Source of the DNA: Enterovibrio nigricans DSM 22720
GTDB lineage: Bacteria; Pseudomonadota; Gammaproteobacteria; Enterobacterales; Vibrionaceae
DNA length: 56,612 bases
Reading direction: 5' to 3'
Assembly (NCBI RefSeq): GCF_900167155.1
Contig: NZ_FUXU01000025.1
Coordinates: forward strand, 1-56,612
The translations under genes and the position numbers were made by a program. Shown here piece after piece: positions 48,022-55,920 of this stretch (the stretch's first letter is position 1; each line of letters starts with the position of its first letter). The notes below the pieces were generated by a model, which saw only the letters and a program-made list of their open reading frames with translations, was not told where the DNA came from and did not search any database.

Positions 48022-48049
48022 AAAACGGGGAGCACAGGCTCCCCAAAAA
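48022..48049 (-). terminator. Hairpin with T run between tcyP and the CoADR-like gene
   Basis: GGGGAGC (48027-48033) pairs with GCTCCCC (48038-48044), loop ACAG. On the minus strand it is followed by GTTTTTAG. It should terminate or attenuate tcyP messages before the next gene. Confidence 0.82.
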
Positions 48050-48065
48050 CAATGTGAGTCTGTGA

Positions 48066-49466
48066 TTACGCCGTTGCGTCTTCGCCATCAAGGGTTAATG
48101 GTGAATCGTCGTTGAATACATTCATGTCCGTTTGACCCATAACTTTACTGGTTACTGCACCAGCAGTGATTGAACCAGAAACGTTAAGCGCAGTACGGCC
48201 CATGTCGATCAGCGGCTCGATGGAGATAAGAAGGCCTGCCAGGGCAACAGGGAAGTCCATTGCGGACAATACAATCAGTGCCGCGAATGTCGCCCCGCCA
48301 CCGATACCTGCTACACCAAAAGAACTGATGGTGATGATGGCAACCAAAGTGACAATAAATCCAATATCCAATGGGTTAATACCCAGTGTTGGCGCAATCA
48401 TGACTGCCAGCATGGCAGGGTAGATACCCGCACACCCGTTCTGGCCAATTGTCGCACCAAATGACGCAGCGAAGTTAGCGATACCATTTGGAATACCCAG
48501 TGCTTTCTCTTGCGTTTGCACGTTCAATGGAATGGTCGCGGCACTGCTTCGAGAGGTGAACGCAAACGTCAGCACTGGAATAACTTTTTTCAGGTAGCGC
48601 AATGGGTTGAGGCCAATGAATGCAATGATCGCTAAGTGAATGGCGAACATGGTAAACAGGGCACCATATGACGCCAACACAAAGTTAGCCAGATTGACGA
48701 TATCCGCATAGTTTGAGCCAGAGATAACTTTAGTCATCAGGGCGAGTACGCCATAAGGCGTAAGGCGTAGAACCATGGTCACCATGCGCATCACAATTGC
48801 TTGTGCAACTTTGATGAAGTTCTCGAACGATGCGTAGATTTCTGGTTTTTTGCTAGAAATCCCTGTTGCTGCCAAGCCAATAAAGATGGAGAAGATCACC
48901 ACGGCGATGGTCGATGTTTTACGTGCGCCCGTCATATCCAAGAATGGGTTGGCTGGAATAAATTCAAGCACCATGTTTGCAAACGACATGGATTCTACTT
49001 TACCCAGATTAGTTTCGAGCGATGCACCCCTTGCGACCTCGGCAGCACCTGCGGTTAAACCATCAGCCGTCAGACCAAACATCAATGCCCATGCAATGCC
49101 GACAAGGGCTGCAATCATGGTTGTCACGACAAGCACACCGATACTGATGCCGCTGATTTTGCCGATAGAAGAACCGCCGTTGAGTTTGAGAATGGCACTA
49201 ATGATAGACACCATAACAAGCGGGATGATGATCATCTGAAGCAGCTTTACGTAACCGCGGCCGACGATATCAAAGTAGTCGATACTGGAGGCAATAATGT
49301 CTGAGCCAGCACCGTAAAAAAGTTGGAGGATACCACCGAAGACAATACCTAAACCTAAACCCGCGAATACACGTTTAGTGAAAGGAACGTATTTCGCTTG
49401 AAGGCGGTATAGAAAATATATTAGAGCAATAAATATTGCGAGGTTAAAAATAACACTCATCGCCAT
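48066..49466 (-). CDS. tcyP: L-cystine/sodium symporter TcyP (YdjN-like)
   Basis: A 466-aa inner-membrane DAACS-family transporter. It follows E. coli TcyP closely: IVGRGYVKLLQMIIIPLV, LTPYGVLALMTKVISGSNY, VLTFAFTSRSSAATIPLNV, FGATIGQNGCAGIYPAMLAV and IEPLIDMGRTALNVSGS. It imports cystine, which would be reduced in the cytosol, perhaps with help from the neighbouring disulfide reductase. It starts at ATG 49466 behind GGAAT. About 700 bp of AT-rich DNA lies upstream, where a sulfur-status regulator could bind. Confidence 0.92.
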   Translation of the reverse strand: MAMSVIFNLAIFIALIYFLYRLQAKYVPFTKRVFAGLGLGIVFGGILQLFYGAGSDIIASSIDYFDIVGRGYVKLLQMIIIPLVMVSIISAILKLNGGSSIGKISGISIGVLVVTTMIAALVGIAWALMFGLTADGLTAGAAEVARGASLETNLGKVESMSFANMVLEFIPANPFLDMTGARKTSTIAVVIFSIFIGLAATGISSKKPEIYASFENFIKVAQAIVMRMVTMVLRLTPYGVLALMTKVISGSNYADIVNLANFVLASYGALFTMFAIHLAIIAFIGLNPLRYLKKVIPVLTFAFTSRSSAATIPLNVQTQEKALGIPNGIANFAASFGATIGQNGCAGIYPAMLAVMIAPTLGINPLDIGFIVTLVAIITISSFGVAGIGGGATFAALIVLSAMDFPVALAGLLISIEPLIDMGRTALNVSGSITAGAVTSKVMGQTDMNVFNDDSPLTLDGEDATA

Positions 49467-50166
49467 TATTTTATTCCTTATTTTATAGCATGCCTTTAAG
49501 GGGCAAATTAAATGTAGGGTGAAAAGAAATAAAGATTGCTGCAGGTTTATTTAAAACATGCTGTTAACAAAAATATCTATAATCTTTCACGCATACGTGT
49601 AGACACACGGCTACAGCCCTGACCTCAAGGAATCAGTGAATGCGTGGATATTAATAGAATTAAATACGTATATAGAACGTAATTTATATATCTAAAAGTT
49701 CTAAGTTATAAGTAATGTAATAAAGCGATTAAAATACAGCCAAAACAAACTCAAACGTTGTTATTTGTTTTAATAATGTAAACGCATTGTGTTTCGATGT
49801 TTGTTTATTTGTCGGGCGAAATCTCTGCTGTGTCTATAAATATAAACACATTTGTTTTTTGAAAGAGTGAGGGTTGTTTTAATCGCCTTAAAACAAGAAA
49901 GATTCTTTTTAAAATCTTCGGGCAGATCACGAAGCGTAGCCACGCGTTGAGATGAGGTTAGCGAATGAATGCCTGTAAACCTTGTTCATAAATATGGGAT
50001 CAGTGTCACTCCAACTTCCTAAATTCGTCCGCCATTGATCGACTAAATTGATCTTTATCCGATTAAAAAAGCTAGGTGGCCGACGGAAATGATTTTTATG
50101 TCATTTGTCGATAAAAAATAATTAAAACAATAGGTTAAAAATTCATTGGAGCGCTAAGGGGTTGAC
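49467..50166. other. 700-bp AT-rich intergenic region
   Basis: Divergent upstream region of tcyP and the lipoprotein gene. No gene, RNA or clear repeat recognised. Confidence 0.5.
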
Positions 50167-51414
50167 ATGGAAAGATTTAATGCGGTTATCGTCATGATGA
50201 CGATGGCGACACTGATTACAGCTTGCCAATCTACATCTGAACCACGCCAAGTGGCATCCCAAACCAATACGGTTTCACAGCAAAGTCAAAATACGATGGC
50301 GTTGTACGATAAAGCGAAAGCTGATTACGTGGAATGGTTTGCGAAAATGGAAGGCAGCAAAGCACTTCGTTTATACGATGACGATGCGGTCGATGATCTT
50401 TTTGATGCCAGGGATGACAGCGTTGATGTCTATGAGGACTTTTCTGTCGAACCAGGAAAAATATCAGAGGATTATTCATCGTTTTCATCAGGCAGTTACG
50501 GTGAAGTTTTTGACGAAAGGTTGGCGATAGTTGCTGCACAACATACTTCATTATTGGCGCTGAAAGAGACGGCAGACGTGTTGCTTGCCGAAGCGATCGC
50601 TGAAATGGCATATTTGGACTCTATTAATGCAAGCACTGTTTTTCCAAGTAAATATAAAAGTATAAATAGAGATTACAGCCGACTCTTTGGCTATGTTGCT
50701 GATAACGATATTGATGATGCCCAGGTCAAACAGGCGGCGTTTTTAAACAAAGCAAAATCATTAGAGAGCGACATCGCGATGCAAGTGAATTTCGTGCCTC
50801 TGGCGAAAGAATTGGCATTGCTTAAACGTGAAGGATTCAAATCTGTAGCGCCAATCAGTTTTACGAAAGCGAGTGCGACCTTAGAACAGGCAGAAGCTAT
50901 TGTCAGGCTAAATCCGCGCGATAGGGTGGCGATTGATAAGGCTGTTAAAAACGTTACATTTGAAATCAGCCACCTGAAACATGTGGGACAAGAAGTGAAG
51001 CGTTTCAGAAGCGTTGATGACGGGAAGTTTGAACCTTTGGTACTGGAGTTGGAAAACCGTCTTCATAGCATTGCTCAGGCAATTGGCGAGCTGGATCTTC
51101 GTAGTAAGCCGATGGTAAAACAGGCAGAAGAGTTGGTTTTGCGCGTCGGCAACATGAGTGAAGTGCCTGCTGTTGATCCGAGACTAGAGACGTTGATGGC
51201 TAAACTCGATGCGGTTAATTCAAATCTATCTGAAAGCGATACTCAGAAGGACGCATTGTCTGCAGAGTTAACAAAAGTCGAAAGGCAAAACATCAAATAT
51301 GAAGGGATGATCAACGAACTTCGCATGATGGTTTTTGAACTAAAGCAAACACCTGATGGGAAGGCGGCTTTGCAGCCCTCGTATCTTTCCGTTGAAGAAG
51401 AGCCAGGTATATAG
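50167..51414 (+). CDS. Coiled-coil lipoprotein of unknown function (415 aa)
   Basis: Lipobox LITAC places Cys20 as the lipidated residue after a short hydrophobic signal. Asp/Ser-rich low-complexity around 58-110 is followed by long helical, probably coiled-coil stretches (to ~400), including DPRLETLMAKLDAVNSNLSE. I do not recognise the family. The Ser at +2 (after Cys: QS) suggests outer-membrane sorting. Starts at ATG 50167 with GGGG upstream. Confidence 0.72.
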   Translation: MERFNAVIVMMTMATLITACQSTSEPRQVASQTNTVSQQSQNTMALYDKAKADYVEWFAKMEGSKALRLYDDDAVDDLFDARDDSVDVYEDFSVEPGKISEDYSSFSSGSYGEVFDERLAIVAAQHTSLLALKETADVLLAEAIAEMAYLDSINASTVFPSKYKSINRDYSRLFGYVADNDIDDAQVKQAAFLNKAKSLESDIAMQVNFVPLAKELALLKREGFKSVAPISFTKASATLEQAEAIVRLNPRDRVAIDKAVKNVTFEISHLKHVGQEVKRFRSVDDGKFEPLVLELENRLHSIAQAIGELDLRSKPMVKQAEELVLRVGNMSEVPAVDPRLETLMAKLDAVNSNLSESDTQKDALSAELTKVERQNIKYEGMINELRMMVFELKQTPDGKAALQPSYLSVEEEPGI

Positions 51415-51427
51415 CAAGAAAAGAGAA

Positions 51428-51443
51428 AGCACCGTCGGGTGCT
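51428..51443 (+). terminator. Short hairpin after the lipoprotein gene
   Basis: AGCACC (51428-51433) pairs with GGTGCT (51438-51443), loop GTCG. No T run, weak support. Confidence 0.4.
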
Positions 51444-51614
51444 CTACATCTCGATGTAATCGCTTGTTTTAAAGCATTATGATATACACGCTTTCCATAA
51501 GTTGACCACGTGTCTATCAGGTACAATAGAGACACGCGTCGAAACCTTGTTTGACCAAGTGCGATGCAAAATATCTCTCCACTACGATGACAATGATTAA
51601 CAAGGAATAATACC

Positions 51615-51707
51615 ATGGCAAAGACAAGGTTAAAAACGAACGGAAAACTCAAGAAAGGAGGCGGGACGGTGAGAGTCTCAACGACCAAGAAAAAAGACAT
51701 CGCGTAA
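51615..51707 (+). CDS. Small very basic protein (30 aa)
   Basis: ATG 51615 follows AAGGAA (51602-51607 region) at suitable distance. The 30-residue product (MAKTRLKTNGKLKKGGGTVR and a Lys-rich tail) has about ten Lys/Arg and only one acidic residue, and would bind nucleic acid or ribosomes if made. Not recognised; composition is non-random but the frame is very short. Confidence 0.4.
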   Translation: MAKTRLKTNGKLKKGGGTVRVSTTKKKDIA

Positions 51708-51766
51708 GCGGAAATAACACGCACAAAACCACTCAGCTAAACGGTTTTACCATTTTCGTCGAAAGT

Positions 51767-52057
51767 TCATTTTTTTACTTTGTCTAAAAAGTGCTCAGGT
51801 AATAGTATAGTAAGTGAAAAAAAGCAGATAAGGAACAAAGCAAGGGCGCAACTGAGCATGTCGTTAAAAGAAAGGTATTGACTGATCACCTCATAATTGA
51901 CTGTAGATCGATAGACAAAGGAACACAATGAATCTGCGGATGCCATGAAAATCGTGAGGTAAAAAGAAATTTGGAGAGATAAATCATCAATGAACAGATG
52001 ATATAACAGTGCAAAAAGAATAAAGAGTACAAAGCAAACGAGTAATTCGTAATTCAT
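51767..52057 (-). CDS. Small membrane protein of unknown function (96 aa)
   Basis: Three predicted helices (about 5-22, 30-48, 70-88) and a short basic C-terminus (EHFLDKVKK). ATG 52057 overlaps the TGA of the upstream small gene by two bases (sequence TGATG) and follows a strong AAGGAG, a coupled pair. Not recognised. Codon use is more AT-rich than nearby chromosomal genes, in keeping with an accessory region. Confidence 0.55.
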   Translation of the reverse strand: MNYELLVCFVLFILFALLYHLFIDDLSLQISFYLTIFMASADSLCSFVYRSTVNYEVISQYLSFNDMLSCALALFLICFFSLTILLPEHFLDKVKK

Positions 52058-52314
52058 CACTGCTCCTTATTATGGCCATCATCCCTATTGTATATTTTCC
52101 AACCCACTATACCTCCAAAAACGCCAGCGACGATAACGCCAATAGGACTAAGAGCAAAAGCCCCTGCGACAGCAGCACCAACAATCGACCCACCGATCGT
52201 ATTAAAGCTTCTCTCACATAGACCACTCTTGCGTACAGGCTGATTACAATGCTTTCCATCAATCATTTTTACACCGCTTATGTTATGACATGACTGAGTT
52301 CCATTATATCCCAA
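52057..52314 (-). CDS. Small Cys-motif plus glycine-zipper membrane protein (85 aa)
   Basis: The N-terminal half carries CHNISGVKMIDGKHC and SGLCERS, similar to the small C-x(n)-GKxC-x(n)-GxC zinc motif found in many short mobile-element proteins. The C-terminal half is a glycine-rich membrane segment (IGGSIVGAAVAGAFALSPIG, then GVFGGIVGWK). The start is TTG 52314 (weak); an internal ATG at 52266 has no good ribosome site. The last base triplet overlaps the next gene. Confidence 0.5.
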   Translation of the reverse strand: MGYNGTQSCHNISGVKMIDGKHCNQPVRKSGLCERSFNTIGGSIVGAAVAGAFALSPIGVIVAGVFGGIVGWKIYNRDDGHNKEQ

Positions 52315-52593
52315 ATTTTAGGTAATACTACTGGTATGTACTGGCCATGATTTATATCGATACCTTTGGCTTTAGGCACATATTACGTATGGTCATTGAG
52401 CATTGGCTTACATGCAAAACGAAAGTAAATGACAGAACTCATACAAGAGATGCTGGTCGAAAAAATATTTTCAAGGGCTTTTGATAAAGTTAAATTAACC
52501 ATAACGTATTCGCAGTCACTTAGCTGACTAATTATCGAGACAAGCGGTAGAAAAAGAACGGAATAGTAGACAAGCCTATGGCGCATTGATCTA

Positions 52594-53334
52594 TCAAAAA
52601 ACCAAAAAAGCCCGCGATAGTCGTGCAACACCGTTCACGGTATTGCGATTAACCGGATAACGGGTCTTTGATATTTTGACCGCCCTAGGACTTGATGCCC
52701 TGGGGCGTATTTCTATGAAGAGCACTGACAAGTCTCCTCTTAAGGGTTGGAGCCTCTTGGGCGTATTGCCCGGAGATAAGGCTTTGCTCATTGCCCTCAG
52801 TTGACTCGCGATGTACTGACATGCGTATTTAAAGCTTATTTCATTCGGTGCCCGGCCATGAGCTACTGCTGCTTGGCTGGCCTCCCGTCTCACTAGATTG
52901 TATCCAAGAAGCAGCCGACCACAACTCCTGATAAATAGCTCCACTGTCTTGCTTCTCAATGTAATCGCATTGTGCTGCATAGAGCTTTGATGTCTCGATT
53001 TCCCACCGTTCATGATAAAGCGTCGCCACTTGTTTTGCGCTGTACTTCTCTCATGGAAGTGAGGTAAACACCGTCTTCTCTCTCATAAGTCACCGCTCTG
53101 ATCTTGCCACGTCTCAGGCAAGCTTGGATTCTTTTTTCGAGCCTGAGGTGAGACCTTCATTTCAATGAGATTATCGTTGGTTTCTTCCTCATCAAGCAGT
53201 GTGTAGACCAAGCCCTTTCTTGCTGGAATAAGCTAATGCCAGTGAGCACCGCTTGCGATAGGTCTAGCAACAAGTCTGTACCGTAGACCCATTTATCCAA
53301 CAGCGTCACCGAGTTATCGTGGAGAGCATGAATA
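52594..53334 (-). mobile_element. Decayed, 5'-truncated IS4-family transposase
   Basis: Minus-strand pieces in different frames match one transposase in order: DNSVTLLDKWVYG (~53300), MKVSPQARKKNPSLPE (~53130), ATLYHERWEIE (~53020), then ITLRSKTVELF and GYNLVRREASQAA (~52950-52860), and the tail RAVKISKTRYPVNRN (~52660). The DDE-type YhxRWxIE signature identifies the IS4 group. Frameshifts, at least one stop and loss of about the first half make it non-functional. Its truncated end meets the tRNA fragment at 53335. Confidence 0.82.
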
Positions 53335-53385
53335 TGGCAGCGGGGGGAGGGATTCGCCCCCCCAACACGCGGATTTGGAAAACCG
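53335..53385 (-). other. 3' fragment of a tRNA (Trp-like), probable att core
   Basis: On the minus strand this reads TTTTCCAAATCCGCGTGTTG then a T-arm and CTGCCA. It matches a bacterial tRNA-Trp from the anticodon loop (CCA anticodon) to the discriminator base and CCA. Sequence 5' of the loop does not continue the tRNA. Two T-loop bases differ from the universal TTC (GGC instead), so it cannot be a functional tRNA end. A partial tRNA 3' end beside an integrase is the classic scar of site-specific integration. Confidence 0.7.
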
Positions 53386-53489
53386 AAAAAATCAATTTAA
53401 AAACAAAATGTTAACTATATTAAAAATAGGGGTTCAGCTTTTTCCGTACTCCTTTTGGCTTTATTTGTGAGTAATATGAGAAAAATAAA

Positions 53490-53513
53490 GCGACCTTTGC
53501 TGTGCGGTCGCCT
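53490..53513 (-). terminator. Terminator of the integrase gene
   Basis: GCGACC (53490-53495) pairs with GGTCGC (53506-53511); on the minus strand TTTATTTTT follows. Confidence 0.8.
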
Positions 53514-53531
53514 TAATTTTGGGCTGAATGG

Positions 53532-54485
53532 TTATCTATGTTTGTTGAGTGGATTGAGCTCTAGTGCTTCTTCTAGGTGCTCAGGAGCTAGGTGTGCATA
53601 CCTCATGGTTGTTGTTATCTCGCTATGACCTAGCGTATCCCTCAGCTTTACTATGTTTCCGCCATTAATGACATAATGACTAGCAAAGGTGTGCCGTAGA
53701 ACGTGAGTCATTTGTCCTTTAGGCAGTACGATACCCGTTCGTGAAACAGCTTTACGAAATGCTGATAGGCTACTCAGGAATATTTTGCTATCACTGACAG
53801 GCTCAATACTGTGTAGCTCTTCAAAAAGCCATGGTTGGATTGGGACACTTCGGTTCTTGCCAGACTTGGTGTTTAGAAAGGTGATCTTTCCATCTTTGAT
53901 TTGTGATGGCTTTAGGCTTTCGGCCTCGTCCCATCTTGCGCCCGTAGCAAGGCATACCTTAACAACATAAATCAATGAGCGGTTAGAGGAGGCGGCACAA
54001 GCTTCCAGTAATTGGTCAATTTCATCATGGGATAAGTACCGCAATTCGCCTTCTCTTTCCCTAAATTGGCGGATCTTAACTAGAGGGTTAGGGAAGGTGA
54101 TCACACCGAGCCTTTCCAGCTCATTAAACATGGCTCGAAGGTAGCTATGTTCACGATTTGCAGTCGTGGTACTTATCGTTTTCGTTCTTTCCTCACGGTA
54201 GGACGAAAAGGTTGAGGCAGTCAGTTGGCTGGCTATTGGATTGCCAAGCCTTTCCGATGTTCGATATAGCAGCTTCCGCAGCCTAACGTGATCTTTAAGT
54301 ACCTTTCCATGAAGCCGATACCAAACATCAATAAGCTCATCAAGCGTCCGGTTATCTTGGTGTGCGCCTTTGCGCTCTAACTCCAATTTAAGCTGCATAT
54401 CCAGTTGCACGGCTTTTCGCCTCAACTTAAACACTCGTTCAGGCGCATAGCTGGATGAATAGCCATTTTCATTTTTCAGCAACAT
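53532..54485 (-). CDS. int: Prophage tyrosine integrase (P2-like)
   Basis: A 317-aa tyrosine recombinase. SAM-like N-terminal DNA-binding domain (about 40-150), then catalytic residues: Arg in ATGARWDEAE, His-x-x-Arg in HVLRHTFASHY, His in LGHSEITTTMRYAHL with the nucleophile Tyr in the same stretch. It catalyses integration and excision at the adjacent att site (the tRNA fragment lies ~150 bp downstream). Gene order int-repressor-operator-cox is that of P2-type phages. Confidence 0.93.
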   Translation of the reverse strand: MLLKNENGYSSSYAPERVFKLRRKAVQLDMQLKLELERKGAHQDNRTLDELIDVWYRLHGKVLKDHVRLRKLLYRTSERLGNPIASQLTASTFSSYREERTKTISTTTANREHSYLRAMFNELERLGVITFPNPLVKIRQFREREGELRYLSHDEIDQLLEACAASSNRSLIYVVKVCLATGARWDEAESLKPSQIKDGKITFLNTKSGKNRSVPIQPWLFEELHSIEPVSDSKIFLSSLSAFRKAVSRTGIVLPKGQMTHVLRHTFASHYVINGGNIVKLRDTLGHSEITTTMRYAHLAPEHLEEALELNPLNKHR

Positions 54486-54531
54486 GTCGTATTCACCTTT
54501 CCGAACTTATAAAACGAGCGATAACAAAGCG

Positions 54532-54828
54532 TTAAGCAGTCTTCTTGTCGTCGGTGCTTTTTTCGACAATGCCGAGCTCTAATAGGATAGAAAAGTCCGG
54601 AGCAATTTGACCAGATTCTGGAAGGGTTTCGTCGGTAGTTAGCCAATAGGCATACTTTTTAAACCGCTCATGTTTTGTAATTTTCATTAAATTATCTGCT
54701 TTCAATTCTTTTCTGTCTTGCTCGTAATTTCTAAGGCTTCCTACTGGAATATCAATTAGTTGTGACATTTCAGATTGGCTTAAGCCCTCTGCAATTCGAA
54801 TCGCTTTGATTTTTTTTCCAATAATCAC
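54532..54828 (-). CDS. Phage CI-like repressor (short, HTH)
   Basis: A 98-aa protein with an N-terminal Xre-type HTH: IKAIRIAEGLSQSEMSQLID, then IPVGSLRNYEQDRKEL. No peptidase domain, so it is of the P2 C-type size and not SOS-cleavable. The GTG 54828 start is the only one before an upstream stop. It presumably binds the palindromes in the divergent region and keeps the lysogenic state. Confidence 0.8.
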   Translation of the reverse strand: MIIGKKIKAIRIAEGLSQSEMSQLIDIPVGSLRNYEQDRKELKADNLMKITKHERFKKYAYWLTTDETLPESGQIAPDFSILLELGIVEKSTDDKKTA

Positions 54829-54840
54829 TCTTGATCACCA

Positions 54841-54883
54841 TGCGCCCTTCGGCGTAATATCTAAATGTACGCCCAAGGGCGCA
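54841..54883. promoter_or_regulatory. Pair of palindromic operators between repressor and cox-like gene
   Basis: TGCGCCCTTCGGCGTA (54841-54856) and TACGCCCAAGGGCGCA (54868-54883) are inverted copies of each other (15 of 16 match), and each is itself an imperfect palindrome (TRCGCC...GGCGYA). Centre spacing is 27 bp, about 2.5 helical turns. They should bind the CI-like repressor. Confidence 0.75.
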
Positions 54884-54895
54884 TAGTCATAAAAA

Positions 54896-54913
54896 GCCAT
54901 TTAAGGCCATTTA
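54896..54913 (+). promoter_or_regulatory. 10-bp-spaced direct repeats GCCATTTA
   Basis: GCCATTTA occurs at 54896-54903 and 54906-54913, one helical turn apart, and contains TTAAGGCCA, similar to the TTAAAGNCA boxes bound by P2 Cox. It lies just before the cox-like gene. Confidence 0.5.
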
Positions 54914-54935
54914 CCTAAACCTTCGAGGATATCAC

Positions 54936-55208
54936 ATGCTTGGAATACCAACACCTAAAGAGCTGGACTTGATGGAGGCCTTGCAGGGCATGCCTTTGAT
55001 GCCTTGCTTCTTTACCGATGTAACCACGTTTGCAAAGTCCCACCGTGTGGGGCGTGACAAGGTGTTGAGGCTAATGGACATCGGAAAAATCCCAGAAATA
55101 GATAACGATGATGGCGGTAAGCGTTATATCGATATGCTCGAACTGGCAATACGTATCCGAACTAAGCAATTCAGCCTCTCGGAGCTGTATGGGGAGGGGG
55201 AGGTATGA
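54936..55208 (+). CDS. Cox-like phage regulatory/excisionase protein
   Basis: A 90-aa protein with MerR/Xis-like winged helix features: TFAKSHRVGRDKVLRLMDIG and KRYIDMLELAIRIR. Being first in the early operon, opposite the repressor, it fits Cox (anti-repressor and directionality factor). Starts at ATG 54936 after CGAGGA. It ends by overlapping the next gene (ATGA at 55205). Confidence 0.72.
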   Translation: MLGIPTPKELDLMEALQGMPLMPCFFTDVTTFAKSHRVGRDKVLRLMDIGKIPEIDNDDGGKRYIDMLELAIRIRTKQFSLSELYGEGEV

Positions 55209-55465
55209 CACACGCGGATTCTATCAAAGACATCTACAACGGGTTGGTACAGAAATATCAATACGATGTGACCTGTTTACGTGAAAACAACACGCCAGAT
55301 AACACCCATTACTTCATGAACGCTAAGCACCGTGAAAGTACCTCGTTCAAGCTCCACACCCTTGCGCACTTCGCCCATGACCTCGGAGAACCTGAGCTGG
55401 CGGGTTCAATTTTAAATGCAGCAGCACAGCTAGGTGCGGATGCTCAAATACCCGCTCCCATGTAA
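55205..55465 (+). CDS. Phage early protein of unknown function (86 aa)
   Basis: Overlaps the cox-like gene by 4 bp. The middle part, SFKLHTLAHFAHDLGEPELA, is a helical segment; no family recognised. Position suggests an early regulatory or replication-associated role. Confidence 0.65.
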   Translation: MTHADSIKDIYNGLVQKYQYDVTCLRENNTPDNTHYFMNAKHRESTSFKLHTLAHFAHDLGEPELAGSILNAAAQLGADAQIPAPM

Positions 55466-55480
55466 GGAGAGGCGTAAGGC

Positions 55481-55630
55481 ATGACAGACGTACTTAGAGA
55501 GATGCGAATATTTCGCCTCAACATCATGCACCGCCAATTCAAAAAGCTGGTGAGCAACGAGGGCAAAGAACGCTTTGCACGCAAAGCTAACCGACTCAAA
55601 AAGGAAATTCGCGATGCAGAAAGCCAATAG
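55481..55630 (+). CDS. Small basic phage protein (49 aa)
   Basis: ATG 55481 follows AAGGAGAGG-type sequence; the product (MTDVLREMRIFRLNIMHRQF and a Lys/Arg-rich helix) is strongly basic and alpha-helical. Its 3' end overlaps the next gene by 17 bp and carries that gene's ribosome site. Not recognised. Confidence 0.6.
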   Translation: MTDVLREMRIFRLNIMHRQFKKLVSNEGKERFARKANRLKKEIRDAESQ

Positions 55631-55817
55631 CAAACAAGAAATTTTATTGAGGGTAGGAAAGGCTATTCAGAAAAAGCGCAATCATTGGCCTCAAGATTAT
55701 TTTATTCGCAAGCATAGGTTGGGTATTTCTCAGGCGACACTCTCTCGCTGGGAGAGTGGACGGCAATCACCGCCGCTTCACGTGCTTGTTCAGCTCAGCA
55801 TTATCAACATCGTTTAG
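55614..55817 (+). CDS. Small Xre-like HTH phage protein (67 aa)
   Basis: Contains GISQATLSRWESGRQSPPLH, a helix-turn-helix of the Xre/Cro class with the recognition helix at ~40-52. ATG 55614 follows AAGGAA (55601-55606), shared with the end of the previous gene. Possibly a second regulator of the early region. Confidence 0.65.
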   Translation: MQKANSKQEILLRVGKAIQKKRNHWPQDYFIRKHRLGISQATLSRWESGRQSPPLHVLVQLSIINIV

Positions 55818-55820
55818 TTG

Positions 55821-55878
55821 CCCTGGGACACATACGAGCCGCGTATCACGCCCAGGGAAGAATACGAAAAGTGTATTC
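55821..55878 (+). promoter_or_regulatory. Two consecutive inverted repeats in the phage leader
   Basis: CCCTGGG (55821-55827) with CCCAGGG (55851-55857), enclosing ATACG/CGTAT, then GAATAC (55860-55865) with GTATTC (55873-55878). No T tail. Possibly mRNA processing or termination-antitermination. Confidence 0.5.
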
Positions 55879-55920
55879 ACCTCTAGATAAAGCCCAATCA
55901 ACTCAAAAAGGAAATTCGCA

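Larger units (their letters stand above)
55594..55919 (+). repeat. Duplicated 19-bp translation leader
   Basis: ACTCAAAAAGGAAATTCGC is identical at 55594-55612 and 55901-55919, each directly in front of an ATG (55614 and 55921, one intervening base). The first copy is also coding for the preceding gene. Confidence 0.9.

Noticed and set aside
52383-52631. 82-codon minus-strand frame beside the IS4 remnant
   Set aside because: Partly overlaps the decayed transposase tail and has no ribosome site or recognisable domain; probably noise.
53335-53385. Reading the tRNA-like fragment on the plus strand (as a tRNA-Ser GGA piece)
   Set aside because: Plus-strand order puts the T-arm before the anticodon arm; only the minus strand gives anticodon loop, T-arm, acceptor and CCA in the right order.
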